From: DTU032 sp964346175
GTDB lineage: Bacteria; Bacillota; Clostridia; Saccharofermentanales; DTU023
Direction of reading: 5' to 3'
Length of the DNA: 64,000 bases
Assembly: GCA_964346175.1 (NCBI GenBank)
Contig: CAYFTG010000001.1
Coordinates: 62,001 to 126,000, forward strand
Shown: positions 25,461-34,410 of the stretch, piece after piece
Layout of the letters: each line of letters starts with the position of its first letter
How positions within the stretch are numbered: the stretch's first letter is position 1
Notes under the pieces: model-generated
What the model was told of the DNA's origin: nothing
Databases searched by the model: none
What the model saw: the letters and a program-made list of their open reading frames with translations, nothing else
Made by a program: the position numbers and the translations under genes

Positions 25461-27104
25461 TCAGGGCTGTGTTGGTGAATTAGAAAATCCAGTACTTGGA
25501 ACTACATTATACAAAAATTTATCATTATAAAAAGATGACATACTATTAAGCATTTCTGAAAACTCCGCTTCGCCCATGATTTCGTAAATGGTCAGCTCAT
25601 CTGAATACAAATTGGTACCATAAGCTAAACGCTCACCCTCAATTTCAACTCCCATGGCGGCCAACGTTGTCGGATAAAAATCCATCACCGTATATAAGCG
25701 TTGATACTGCCTTTCAAGCGGTACATCTTGTGCCGAATTGAGAATCACATTATACATGCGCCTCTCGTAATCCTTCGGAATATCGTTAAAGAAATTTCTA
25801 TCCATCGAAAGATGGTCGCCGATTAGAATAATGGTCGTGTTCTCTGCAAAATCTTGATCCAGGCACCAGTCTACAAACACTGCCACATCACGATCTGACC
25901 ACATTATGCTATTAGCATAATTATTCTGCTGGAGTCTTTCCCGATCCTTGTATTGATATCCATCCGGGAAGTGCGTATCCACTGTGAGAATGGAGAAGAA
26001 AAAAGGCTCATCCTGCTTGGAAATTTCCAAAAGACGCTCCTTGGCAATCGTAAATAACTTTTCGTCGTTTATGCCCCAGAACTCAAATTCATATTTGCCA
26101 TTTACAATGGGAATATAGCCGTCACGAGCCAATTTTCTGTAATCTGTCATGACAAAATCACCATGCATGGAGTAGAGGTCATCCCTCGCCGCAAAACGAG
26201 CGCTTGACCCCATCATCATTTCTAAGTAATATCCCTCTTCTTTTAGAATATCTCCGATCATAATCGAGCCGGGCAAGTACTCATTGTTGCTGGTATCGAA
26301 GGCATTAGGATCATCAACGGGTAATTTCAGGGGAATTCCCCCCATTTGTCCAACCAAACTGGCAGCGGTCCATCCTAACGGGGCAAACTGATTGGCTCCA
26401 CCTATACGTTTATTGTGGGAAAAAGAAATACTGTCTTCGTGCAAGACCAGTTCCGTTAGATTCGGAATTAAGTTCTGTTCCATGGCACCGCCATTAGCTT
26501 TATCTGCATAGGTCGTTTCCAGAGATTCCAAATTAATATAAATAACATTCTGCTTTTCTTCGGGGAAAGTGAGTTTCACGTTATCGGGCTCTGTATAATA
26601 TTCTATCCAGGCAGGAGATTCGCGAAAAACACCTTTGATATATTTGTATAAGCCAAGCTGTCCCAAGCCAAATACGATGACGGTGACAAATATACCTCCC
26701 GTTACTAAGAGCACTGTTCGGACTTTAGCATGGTTTTTTATTAGAACGAATTTTGCCAAAAAATAATAAATGGCGGCAGCTACAAGACCTGCGAGCGTTG
26801 CTTGTAGCCCGAAACTCAGTATGGGATTGAAGCCGGTAGTTTCAATCGGAACTTTGATATGAAACAATAGCTGCTCAAAACTGACATCTCCGATATTTAA
26901 CATATACCAGAGTGTGGCAGTGAAGAAGAATGCACTAAAGAAGATAAATATGATGCCCCAAGGCCAACGCTGCAAGCGCTTCCTAATCTTGGGCTTTCTC
27001 ATCTCATGCACAGACTTCTGATTTTGTATGTGTTTACGCTTCGCGTAAAGATTATTTTTCGTTTGACGTATTTCTTCGTCTCCAAGTTCTTCTCTAAAAT
27101 TCAT
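25461..27104 (-). CDS. LtaS/OpgB-like membrane phosphoglycerol transferase (sulfatase superfamily)
   Basis: The 547-residue protein has a basic cytoplasmic N-terminus, about three membrane segments (residues 50-165) and a large extracellular alkaline-phosphatase/sulfatase-like domain. NVIYINLESLETTYAD (residues about 190-205) is the metal-binding strand. GWTAASLVGQMGG near 248 holds the presumed catalytic Thr, and TVDTHFPDGY and ILIGDHLSMDRNF supply His and Asp ligands. The family moves glycerol-phosphate from phosphatidylglycerol to lipoteichoic acid or glucans. Fewer membrane helices than typical LtaS make OpgB-like function possible. Confidence 0.82.
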   Translation of the reverse strand: MNFREELGDEEIRQTKNNLYAKRKHIQNQKSVHEMRKPKIRKRLQRWPWGIIFIFFSAFFFTATLWYMLNIGDVSFEQLLFHIKVPIETTGFNPILSFGLQATLAGLVAAAIYYFLAKFVLIKNHAKVRTVLLVTGGIFVTVIVFGLGQLGLYKYIKGVFRESPAWIEYYTEPDNVKLTFPEEKQNVIYINLESLETTYADKANGGAMEQNLIPNLTELVLHEDSISFSHNKRIGGANQFAPLGWTAASLVGQMGGIPLKLPVDDPNAFDTSNNEYLPGSIMIGDILKEEGYYLEMMMGSSARFAARDDLYSMHGDFVMTDYRKLARDGYIPIVNGKYEFEFWGINDEKLFTIAKERLLEISKQDEPFFFSILTVDTHFPDGYQYKDRERLQQNNYANSIMWSDRDVAVFVDWCLDQDFAENTTIILIGDHLSMDRNFFNDIPKDYERRMYNVILNSAQDVPLERQYQRLYTVMDFYPTTLAAMGVEIEGERLAYGTNLYSDELTIYEIMGEAEFSEMLNSMSSFYNDKFLYNVVPSTGFSNSPTQP

Positions 27105-27118
27105 ATCCGATCAATTCA

Positions 27119-27144
27119 GTAAAACAAACTTATGTTTGTTTTAC
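27119..27144. repeat. Inverted repeat at the end of parB
   Basis: GTAAAACAAAC (27119-27129), loop TTAT, GTTTGTTTTAC (27134-27144): an 11-bp perfect hairpin overlapping the parB stop codon. It is AT-rich and has no following T-run on the minus strand, so a terminator role is doubtful; an mRNA-stabilising 3' structure is possible. Confidence 0.5.
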
Positions 27145-28076
27145 CCTTCTTGTATTATTTTCTCTATTAAACGCTCTAGTTCATCAGGTGAAGAATATGA
27201 GATGTGAATGGTTCCGGCCTGTCCACGAGACTTAATACGGACCTTTGCTCCCATTGCTCGCGTCATCTCATCTTCAATCTTCTTTGTATGTAGATCATAA
27301 GCATTATTGACCCTTTGCTTTGTCTTCTTTCTCTGCGGTGGGTTCAAAATATTCTTAACGAGTTCTTCAGTTTCTCTCACCGAAAGTCGTTTTTCTTTAA
27401 TTAAAAGGGCTGTTGTCTCTTGCTCTTGCGGTGACAGCGGTAATAGCGTGCGTCCATGACCTGCAGATAAATCTCCCTTTCTTACATAGTCCTGTACTGT
27501 GTCAGGAAGCTGTAACAGGCGTATGGTATTGCTGATAGCGGATCGGCTCTTACCCAAGGCTCGGGCGAGGATATCCTGAGTAATACCGTATTCTTTGGCC
27601 AACTCCTCATACGCAACGGCCTCCTCGATCGGATTTAGATCCTCTCTTACAATATTTTCAATTAGAGCTTGCTGCTGCATCGCCAAATCATCAAGCTGCC
27701 TAATGAGACAGGGAACCTCAGACAATCCGGCAATTCGAGAAGCGCGCCAACGTCTTTCACCGGCAACAATAGTATATGGAGGTTTGCCACTTTGGTCAGC
27801 TGCAACAATCAGTGGTTGAATCACTCCCTGGTCTTTGATTGACTCAGCTAATTCTGCCAGCTTATCAGGATCAAAGTCTTTACGCGGTTGAGCTCTATTC
27901 GGCACTAGGTCATTAATATCAACCATAAGAACTTGCTGCTCTTTGAGATCATCAACAGGATTAAGCTGAGGGGATTCCGCTTCAAATAAGGCGTCAAGGC
28001 CTCGTCCCAAACCTCTGCCTTTGCGTTTAGGTTTCTCTTCGGTTTTTTGTGGTTTTTTATTCGCTGCTTCAGTCAT
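27141..28076 (-). CDS. parB: Chromosome partitioning protein ParB (Spo0J)
   Basis: ParB binds parS sites, loads as a CTP-dependent clamp and works with ParA to segregate origins. The 311-residue product has the N-terminal RGLGRGLDALF motif (contact with ParA). The ParB/CTP-binding segment VPNRAQPRKDFD and VAGERRWRA follow (C motif 2 region GERRxRA), then LIENIVREDLNPIEEA (ENxQR-like region) and a helix-turn-helix (YGITQDILARALGKSRSAISNTIRLLQL). GAGGT precedes ATG 28076. It follows parA by about 50 bases, and parS sites lie upstream of parA. Confidence 0.95.
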   Translation of the reverse strand: MTEAANKKPQKTEEKPKRKGRGLGRGLDALFEAESPQLNPVDDLKEQQVLMVDINDLVPNRAQPRKDFDPDKLAELAESIKDQGVIQPLIVAADQSGKPPYTIVAGERRWRASRIAGLSEVPCLIRQLDDLAMQQQALIENIVREDLNPIEEAVAYEELAKEYGITQDILARALGKSRSAISNTIRLLQLPDTVQDYVRKGDLSAGHGRTLLPLSPQEQETTALLIKEKRLSVRETEELVKNILNPPQRKKTKQRVNNAYDLHTKKIEDEMTRAMGAKVRIKSRGQAGTIHISYSSPDELERLIEKIIQEG

Positions 28077-28124
28077 ACGTTACCTCGTTTATTCTTAATG
28101 ACTACCTTGTGAAAGGGAACTATC

Positions 28125-28928
28125 TTAATCAAACTGCCCGATTTCCTCATTTTTCCAAGCTTCACTCTCCAGTTTTGACATTAATTCGTTAGCAAGCTTC
28201 GCGTAGGCTTTAGCTCCCTTAGATCTCTTGTCGTATTCAAAGATTGTCTGGCTGTGACTTGGCGCCTCGCTGAGGCGAACATTTCGTGGTACAACTGTTT
28301 GAAGAAAATTATCTTCAAAATACCAGGCTACTTCATCTCTTACTTGCTGAGATAATTGGGTTCTAACGTCGAACATCGTTACAAACACACCCGCCAGTCT
28401 TAACTTAGGATTATGGGTCTTACGGACAATATCCAAGGTGGAGAAAAGTTGCATTAATCCTTCTAAGGCATAATACTCAGCCTGCACAGGTACCAAAACA
28501 GCTTCTGCTGCAAGTAGTCCGTTTAATGTCAGAAGACCCAGCGAGGGTGGACAATCCAGAAGAATGTAATCATATTTGTCGTGAACTGCAGCGAGCGACT
28601 GTCGCAGCTTATGTTCACGTTGCAAAAGGGGCACTAGCTCAATTTCGGCTCCGGCAAGATCAATTGTTGCTGGAATTAGATCAAACTTCGGCCTGACATT
28701 ACGAACGGCATCTTGTGCATCAATGGAATCGTCCATCAATAGGTCGTAAGTGGATAATTCTATGGAACTCCTTTTTACTCCAACACCTGAAGTTGTGTTG
28801 CTCTGTGGGTCAACATCGACTAATAGTACGGAGCGCCTCTTTTTGGCTAGAGCGGCAGCAAGATTAATGCAACTGGTGGTCTTGCCCACGCCTCCTTTTT
28901 GATTAGCGACAGCAATAACTATGCTCAT
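28125..28928 (-). CDS. parA: Chromosome partitioning ATPase ParA (Soj)
   Basis: ParA is a deviant Walker-A ATPase that binds nucleoid DNA and, with ParB, moves or regulates the origin; in B. subtilis Soj also controls DnaA. The product (about 267 residues) starts MSIVIAVANQKGGVGKTT with the deviant Walker A motif KGGVGKTT. VDVDPQSNTTSG is the A' motif and LLDCPPSLGLLTLNGL Walker B. ATG 28928 has GGAGAG 8 bases upstream. Proximity to dnaA in the same cluster makes the Soj-type regulatory role plausible. Confidence 0.95.
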   Translation of the reverse strand: MSIVIAVANQKGGVGKTTSCINLAAALAKKRRSVLLVDVDPQSNTTSGVGVKRSSIELSTYDLLMDDSIDAQDAVRNVRPKFDLIPATIDLAGAEIELVPLLQREHKLRQSLAAVHDKYDYILLDCPPSLGLLTLNGLLAAEAVLVPVQAEYYALEGLMQLFSTLDIVRKTHNPKLRLAGVFVTMFDVRTQLSQQVRDEVAWYFEDNFLQTVVPRNVRLSEAPSHSQTIFEYDKRSKGAKAYAKLANELMSKLESEAWKNEEIGQFD

Positions 28929-29086
28929 TAACAAATCTCTCCATCTAAGTGACAAATCCTATATTCAGATCTTATTTATTCTAACACGTCATAATTCTAT
29001 TTAAGCGCATTATTTAGTCTGCAAGCTTACAAAATTCTGTCAATGGGGGACAAATAGCTTCAAAACTAAAAGAAATGCTGTAAAAA

Positions 29087-29102
29087 TGTTTCACGTGAAA
29101 CT
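29087..29102. promoter_or_regulatory. parS site 1
   Basis: TGTTTCACGTGAAACT matches the parS palindrome TGTTTCACGTGAAACA with one change at the last base. It is the ParB loading site. Confidence 0.92.
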
Positions 29103-29153
29103 TTTAAGTTCTTTTCGATAGAGAATGGTTTATCTGAATTTTATTGCTTGAAA

Positions 29154-29169
29154 TGTTTCACGTGAAACT
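29154..29169. promoter_or_regulatory. parS site 2
   Basis: TGTTTCACGTGAAACT, identical to site 1, 67 bases further right (one mismatch to the perfect palindrome). Confidence 0.92.
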
Positions 29170-29188
29170 TCGAACCTCTCTCATAGAA

Positions 29189-29204
29189 TGTTTCACGTGA
29201 AACA
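29189..29204. promoter_or_regulatory. parS site 3 (perfect)
   Basis: TGTTTCACGTGAAACA, a perfect 16-base parS palindrome, 35 bases right of site 2. Together with sites 1 and 2 it forms a cluster between parA and the gyrB terminator. Confidence 0.95.
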
Positions 29205-29220
29205 TTGCGCTTCTAGACAC

Positions 29221-29253
29221 AAAAAAGGCTACCCACGAAGTTCGCAGGTAGCC
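29221..29253 (-). terminator. Intrinsic terminator of gyrB
   Basis: On the minus strand GGCTACC (29253-29247) pairs with GGTAGCC (29233-29227), with inner TGCGAA/TTCG pairing, followed by TTTTTT from 29226. It lies 20 bases after the gyrB stop and separates the dnaA-gyrB cluster from parAB. Confidence 0.88.
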
Positions 29254-29273
29254 ATATATTAAATTATATTAAA

Positions 29274-31370
29274 TTAATTATTCACTGATGCCATACGAGC
29301 GTTCTGGCGAATGAAGTCACGTCGAGGCTCAACGCGGTCGCCCATCAGCAAGGTAAATGTTTCATCAGCCTGAAGTGCATCATGCAAATCAACACGCTTC
29401 AAAAGACGCGTCTCGGGATTCATAGTGGTATCCCAGAGCTGGTCTGCATTCATTTCACCAAGACCCTTAAAGCGCTGAATTTTCGGGTTTTCCCAATTGT
29501 TCTCAGTCTTGATCCGCTCAACATCGGATTCTTCATAAGCGTAAAAATCCTGATCGCCTTGATAGATGCGATACAGTGGCGGGCAGGCGATATAAACATG
29601 ACCATTCTCAATTAACGGCCGCATATAGCGGAAGAAGAAGGTCAGAAGCAACGTCCGAATATGTGATCCGTCAACGTCAGCGTCGGCCATGATAATCACT
29701 TTATGGTAACGTAATTTCTCTAAGTCTAATTCACTACCGATACCTGCTCCTAAAGCCAGAACTATCGGCATTAACTTCTCGTTCTCTAGCACACGATCAA
29801 TGCGCGCCTTTTCTACGTTCAACATCTTGCCCCATAGTGGCAGAATCGCTTGGTATTTACGTTCGCGTCCGCCTTTGGCAGTGCCACCCGCTGAATCTCC
29901 CTCAACGATAAAGATTTCACAGAAAGTTGGATCTTTTTCCTGACAGTCTGATAACTTACCGGGCAGTGCATTAGTTTCCAAGGCACTCTTACGTCGCGTC
30001 ATATCCCTGGCTTTTCGAGCTGCCTCTCTGGCCTGTGACGCAGAGATACACTTATTCAAGATGGTTTTAGCTACAGCCGGGTTTTCCTCTAAGAAAGTAG
30101 CCAGCTCTTCACCAACTACAGCCTCGGCCACAGTACGAACTTCTGAGTTACCGAGTCGGGTCTTTGTCTGGCCTTCAAACTGCGGATCCGCCATTTTAAC
30201 GCTTAATATGGCGCACATTCCTTCACGAATGTCCTCACCCTGCAAGTTTTTGTCTTTTTCCTTCAGGAAATTGTATTTTCGAGCGTAATCATTAACAGTT
30301 TTCGTTACAGCAGAACGGAAACCGGTCAGATGACTGCCGCCTTCAATGGTTGCAATGTTGTTGGCATAGGTATAAACGTTTTCGACATAAGTGTCGTTAT
30401 ACTGGATTGCCACTTCAACGAAGACGTCATCCTGTTCTCCAGAAAAATAAATCGGTACTTTATGAAGCACATTTTTGTTGCGGTTCAGATACTCGACAAA
30501 TGAAACAATTCCACCTTCATAGTGCAACTTCTTGACCTGCTGCGGTTCAACCCTCTTATCGACCAGAGTAATAGCTACCTCAGAGTTGAGGAAGGCCATT
30601 TCGCGATAACGAGTTAATAAGTGGCTAAAATCGATCTCATGAATCGGAAATATCTCAGGATCAGGCTTAAAAGTCGTAATCGTTCCGGTTTTGGCAGTTT
30701 GACCGATTACTGCTAAGGGAGAGACGGTCTCACCACGTTCAAAGCGGATTTTATACGAATTACCACCACGGTTAACTACAACATCCATCCACTCCGATAA
30801 GGCGTTTACAACTGAGGCACCGACACCGTGCAGACCGCCAGAGATGCTATAGGCTCCTCCACCAAACTTACCACCAGCATGCAACTGTGTGTGCACGACT
30901 TCGATAGTAGGAATGCCCATCTGAGGATGAATGCCGACCGGTATGCCCACTCCATTATCTTCAACCCTTACAGACTGATCCGGAAAGACAGTCACCGTAA
31001 TCTGATCGCAGCGGCCCGCTAATGCTTCGTCCACAGAGTTAGCTACGATTTCGTAGATGAGGTGATGTAATCCGCGCGGAGTTGTATCACCAATGTACAT
31101 ACCCGGTCTCTTGCGAACAGCTTCAAGGCCTTCAAGTACCTGGATATCCTCGTCCTCGTAAGAGGACGTATTGCTGGTATCAAAATCCGACATCCGGACA
31201 GAGTCGTCGAGATTTTCAACGTAATCGTCTACCAGCGCATGGGGATTGTCGGCCAAGTTTACAAGATCGTCAGATGATCCTTCTGCATCTTCTTTAGCTC
31301 GTTGCAAAAGCTCCTGGAAATTCTCATTATTTTGGGCTTCATCAATATATTTCTTATTTTTGTCTTCCAT
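29274..31370 (-). CDS. gyrB: DNA gyrase subunit B with N-terminal extension
   Basis: GyrB is the ATPase half of gyrase, which introduces negative supercoils. The ATPase domain starts with DIQVLEGLEAVRKRPGMYIGDT and carries EIVANSVDEALAG, DNGVGIPVG and GGLHGVGASVVNAL. The TOPRIM part has IVEGDSAGGTAKGGRERKYQAILPLWGKMLNVEKAR, then MADADVDGSHIRTLLLTF, and PRRDFI near the end. About 70 residues, acidic and probably disordered, precede the usual start, so the protein is ~698 rather than ~640. ATG 31370 has GAGG upstream and lies one base after the remB stop; an internal ATG at 31193 lacks a ribosome site. PLWGK replaces the more common PLRGK. Confidence 0.95.
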   Translation of the reverse strand: MEDKNKKYIDEAQNNENFQELLQRAKEDAEGSSDDLVNLADNPHALVDDYVENLDDSVRMSDFDTSNTSSYEDEDIQVLEGLEAVRKRPGMYIGDTTPRGLHHLIYEIVANSVDEALAGRCDQITVTVFPDQSVRVEDNGVGIPVGIHPQMGIPTIEVVHTQLHAGGKFGGGAYSISGGLHGVGASVVNALSEWMDVVVNRGGNSYKIRFERGETVSPLAVIGQTAKTGTITTFKPDPEIFPIHEIDFSHLLTRYREMAFLNSEVAITLVDKRVEPQQVKKLHYEGGIVSFVEYLNRNKNVLHKVPIYFSGEQDDVFVEVAIQYNDTYVENVYTYANNIATIEGGSHLTGFRSAVTKTVNDYARKYNFLKEKDKNLQGEDIREGMCAILSVKMADPQFEGQTKTRLGNSEVRTVAEAVVGEELATFLEENPAVAKTILNKCISASQAREAARKARDMTRRKSALETNALPGKLSDCQEKDPTFCEIFIVEGDSAGGTAKGGRERKYQAILPLWGKMLNVEKARIDRVLENEKLMPIVLALGAGIGSELDLEKLRYHKVIIMADADVDGSHIRTLLLTFFFRYMRPLIENGHVYIACPPLYRIYQGDQDFYAYEESDVERIKTENNWENPKIQRFKGLGEMNADQLWDTTMNPETRLLKRVDLHDALQADETFTLLMGDRVEPRRDFIRQNARMASVNN

Positions 31371-31371
31371 T

Positions 31372-31635
31372 TCAATCCTCATAATTCAAATGCTTATAAT
31401 CAGAACAGCGCGCACGCAAGGTTTGCGCTGAGACAGCTGATAAATATGATCGATCTAAACTAATAATAAGAGAGCGGGGGACGTCCGGATGTAATAGGTC
31501 CAGCTTCGCTTCTTTTTCAGCCTTCACCATAAAAGCAAGGGTATCAGCTGCTGATTCAGGAATAGAATCTAAATCAAAAATTCCCACAATCGTATGGAAA
31601 GGTATTGAAACATCTGCCCCCAAATGAATATACAT
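31372..31635 (-). CDS. remB: RemB (YaaB, DUF370) regulatory protein
   Basis: The 87-residue product (MYIHLGADVSIPFHTIVGIFDLDS) matches the DUF370 family. In B. subtilis remB/yaaB lies between recF and gyrB, as here, and its paralogue RemA is a DNA-binding matrix regulator. The role of RemB is less clear. AGGAAAT precedes ATG 31635. It overlaps the upstream part of the gyrB translation signal, so the two are coupled. Confidence 0.88.
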   Translation of the reverse strand: MYIHLGADVSIPFHTIVGIFDLDSIPESAADTLAFMVKAEKEAKLDLLHPDVPRSLIISLDRSYLSAVSAQTLRARCSDYKHLNYED

Positions 31636-31735
31636 ATTTTCTAGCTATTTCCTGTTTTTCTACACTAAAATATTCTTAATAATCTACAGATCAATTATAC
31701 CACAAAGCTAGATTTTATGCGGCTTTAAGCTAGTT

Positions 31736-33007
31736 CTACTCAGGCGTTACAGTACCGGCTTTTACGTAATAGAAATTCAGATTTTGTGTTGCTTCTGAGC
31801 CGTCGGAAAGTTTGTTTTCAAACATATGTTCCTTATCGGTACCGGTCATAAAAACTTGATGCCCCTTTACAATTTCCAGCAAATGTTCTCTTCGCTTGCT
31901 GTCAAGCTCTGACATGACATCATCCAAGAGCAGAACCGGTCTCTCACCGGTTAATTCTTTCAAAAGCAGCAATTCAGAAATCTTTAAAGACAGTACTAGG
32001 GAGCGCTGCTGTCCCTGAGAGGCATAAGTTCTGGCAGGAAAGCCGTTTAAACTAATATCCAGGTCGTCGCGATGCGGACCGATACTGGTACTACCGCGAA
32101 AAACATCGTCCTCTGCGGATCTCTGTAAGCGCGAATAAAAGGTATCGTATATCTCGTCCTCTGATGTTTGATGAGAGATGCCGCCGATCCCTTTATACTT
32201 AAGTTCAAGCAGTTCATTGGAGTCGGTCAGATACGCCAGCGACATCGCGGCATATTCTGAAATTTTATCCACATAATCGAGGCGCTTTTTCAAGATATAA
32301 GCCGCTTCTTTGGCCAGTGCCTGATCCCAAACGGCAAGTTCATCCTGCATCGTCATAGGAGGCAATTGCACAGCGTCAGACTCCGCATTAATATCCTTTG
32401 CCTCAGAACTCAAATCCTGGCCCTCAGACTCTCTTGCGGCTGCTTTAAAGAGAGAGGGTTTGCTAGTTTTCCTTTCTCTAATAATTTTCAGCAGGCTGTT
32501 CCGTTGCGTCAGCAAATTAGTATATCTTTGCAAAGCTCGAAAATAAGGTCGGCTGATCTGAGAGATGAGAAGGTCGAGGAAACGGCGGCGACCACCCGGG
32601 CCACCCTTAACTATTTGCAGATCTTCAGGAGCAAAGATAACCGCGTGAAAGAGTCCGATCATCTCAGAAACATTTTTAACCTCAATGTCATTGTAGGACA
32701 TCTTGCGCTGTGATCTAGAAGTATTCAGCGCGTCCGGCAAAATATAGCCGAAGGAGAGCTTTTCCTCCAAACCTCTGTCTGTCAAAAACTCCACTTCGCT
32801 CTTATAGAAATTTTCGTCATGTAAAATCAGCTCTTCGTCACGCCCGGTGCGGTGGGAGCGGGCGCAGGTACAAAGAAAGATGGCTTCAAGAAGATTGGTC
32901 TTGCCTTGCGCATTATCTCCGTAGAAAACATGAATGCCGTCATTAAAGGACAGCTCCAGCTTTCTGTAGTTGCGAAAATTCGTCAGCCTCAGAGAAGTCA
33001 AACGCAT
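31736..33007 (-). CDS. recF: DNA replication/repair protein RecF
   Basis: RecF is an ABC/SMC-type ATPase that helps load RecA at gaps. The 423-residue protein begins MRLTSLRLTNFRNYRKLEL and has Walker A YGDNAQGKTNLLEAIF (residues about 29-44). The signature-like SQGQQRSLVLSLKISEL lies near residue 330 and Walker B ERPVLLLDDVMSELD near 362. It is about 50 residues longer than the family norm because of a polar insert around residues 180-225 (KAAARESEGQDLSSEAKD). It starts 6 bases after dnaN, without an intervening yaaA. Confidence 0.95.
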   Translation of the reverse strand: MRLTSLRLTNFRNYRKLELSFNDGIHVFYGDNAQGKTNLLEAIFLCTCARSHRTGRDEELILHDENFYKSEVEFLTDRGLEEKLSFGYILPDALNTSRSQRKMSYNDIEVKNVSEMIGLFHAVIFAPEDLQIVKGGPGGRRRFLDLLISQISRPYFRALQRYTNLLTQRNSLLKIIRERKTSKPSLFKAAARESEGQDLSSEAKDINAESDAVQLPPMTMQDELAVWDQALAKEAAYILKKRLDYVDKISEYAAMSLAYLTDSNELLELKYKGIGGISHQTSEDEIYDTFYSRLQRSAEDDVFRGSTSIGPHRDDLDISLNGFPARTYASQGQQRSLVLSLKISELLLLKELTGERPVLLLDDVMSELDSKRREHLLEIVKGHQVFMTGTDKEHMFENKLSDGSEATQNLNFYYVKAGTVTPE

Positions 33008-33013
33008 AACGTA

Positions 33014-34117
33014 TTAGCGGCGCAGGGGCAGAACCAGGTAAAAGAAGCTATCTCCCTCAAGAGGTTGAATTGAGCACGGACCGACGCTGCCTTGGAAAGA
33101 CAGAGTGATTTGCTCATCATCGATTTCTCTCAAAGCGTCCATAAACAATTTGGGGTTAAAATCTATATCAACTAAATCACCGGTTAAGGCGACATTGAGT
33201 TCTTCTCTTGACATACCGATATCAGTTTTAGAGCTGATGACTAAAGTATCCTCGTCAGGCGTCTCCAAAGTAACAGGGAAGCGCTTTTCATCACGATCAA
33301 TGACAATTGAGGCACGTTCGATCGCGGACAAAAGTACCTGCGGATCTGAGACCAAGCTGGTTTTATTGCCGCTAGGCAGAATGCTCTTATAGTTGAGGAA
33401 TTCTCCCTGAATCAAGCGCGACACAATCTTCACATTACCTGTGTCAAACAAGACATAATTGTGTGAGGGGCCGATTGTAACATGATCTTCGCTCTCACTC
33501 AGAACTTGAGCCACATCTTCCATTGCCCTAGCAGGAACAATGAACTGCATAGCTTCCTGCTGCGCGTCCTTGATCTTCTCCTTACGAACGGCCAGCCTAA
33601 AGCCATCAATAGTTACGAGAGTTAACTCGCCATTTTCAAAAATTACATTGATACCTTTGAGGATAGGACGACTGTCATCAGTTGAAGCGGCAAATTTTGT
33701 CTGCTGGATCATATTTTTTAACATCTTTTGCTCTAGAACTAAACTGCGTTCGTGTTCAACAATAGGTAAGGCGGGATAATCGTCCGGAGACAAACCGCGA
33801 ATACTAAATGAGCTGGCACCGCTCTCGACTTTCACCATATGTTTATCATCTGTGTCGATGTAAACATCATCTTCCGGCAAGCGCCGCACGATTTCAGTGA
33901 AGACTCGGGCAGGAACAACAACACTGCCGGATGCAAGTATATCAGCTTCCATGCGGGATTCTATTCCGGTTTCCATATCATAACCGGTAAGCGTAAGACC
34001 ATTATTTGTAGTCATAAGAATTCCGTCCAGAATCGGCATGGGTGTACGGCTGGCTACGGCTTTGGAAACAATATTGATTGAATCCATAAGTTTCTTGCGT
34101 GAACAGTTCAGTCTCAT
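33014..34117 (-). CDS. dnaN: DNA polymerase III beta sliding clamp
   Basis: The 367-residue product has the three clamp domains and the normal length. MRLNCSRKKLMDSINIVSKAVASRTPMPILDGILM starts domain I; LVLEQKMLKNMIQQTKFAASTDDSRPILKGI opens domain II. The C-terminus reads SCSIQPLEGDSFFYLVLPLRR-like (actual GPCSIQPLEGD), the usual end with the MP-L-R pattern altered to LPLR. AGGAGG lies upstream of ATG 34117. It follows dnaA across the probable oriC. Confidence 0.96.
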   Translation of the reverse strand: MRLNCSRKKLMDSINIVSKAVASRTPMPILDGILMTTNNGLTLTGYDMETGIESRMEADILASGSVVVPARVFTEIVRRLPEDDVYIDTDDKHMVKVESGASSFSIRGLSPDDYPALPIVEHERSLVLEQKMLKNMIQQTKFAASTDDSRPILKGINVIFENGELTLVTIDGFRLAVRKEKIKDAQQEAMQFIVPARAMEDVAQVLSESEDHVTIGPSHNYVLFDTGNVKIVSRLIQGEFLNYKSILPSGNKTSLVSDPQVLLSAIERASIVIDRDEKRFPVTLETPDEDTLVISSKTDIGMSREELNVALTGDLVDIDFNPKLFMDALREIDDEQITLSFQGSVGPCSIQPLEGDSFFYLVLPLRR

Positions 34118-34410
34118 TTTTTCCTCCTAAGCCTCTGTGTGCTTTTTGTGCTATCTAGACATCCGGAGCGGGAACTTTTCTTGCTACCGCATATATATAG
34201 CTATTTCTTCATCCTCTTATTATAGTATGTCAATAATGTGCAAAACCTAGTGCAAGCATTATCTAGTCGCCGTTAGCCGATGTGAAGACTTTGTGAAAAT
34301 AATGTGAAAAAATATGAACAAAACGCTGCTATTCACAATAAATATTTATTAACAGTCTATCAACAGTGTTTTCACGAGAACTTATTAACAATTGTCAATA
34401 AAAATGTTAA
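34118..34410. other. Probable oriC (dnaA-dnaN intergenic region) with variant DnaA boxes
   Basis: This 293-base region is very AT-rich near its right end and holds a cluster of 9-mers resembling the DnaA box TTATNCACA. They are CTATTCACA at 34329-34337, TTATTAACA at 34346-34354, CTATCAACA at 34357-34365, TTATTAACA at 34382-34390, and on the other strand TTATTGACA at 34228-34236 and 34393-34401. None is a perfect consensus box. CTATCAACA recurs upstream of dnaA (35920-35928). AT-rich sequence around 34290-34325 could be the unwinding element. Confidence 0.6.

Larger units (their letters stand above)
28929..29273. other. Intergenic region between parA and gyrB
   Basis: This 345-base AT-rich region contains three parS sites and the gyrB terminator, and must hold the parAB promoter. 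No coding sequence was seen in it. Confidence 0.75.

Noticed and set aside
27119..27144. Hairpin at the parB end as a strong terminator
   Set aside because: The stem is AT-rich and not followed by a T-tract on the minus strand; listed only as an inverted repeat.
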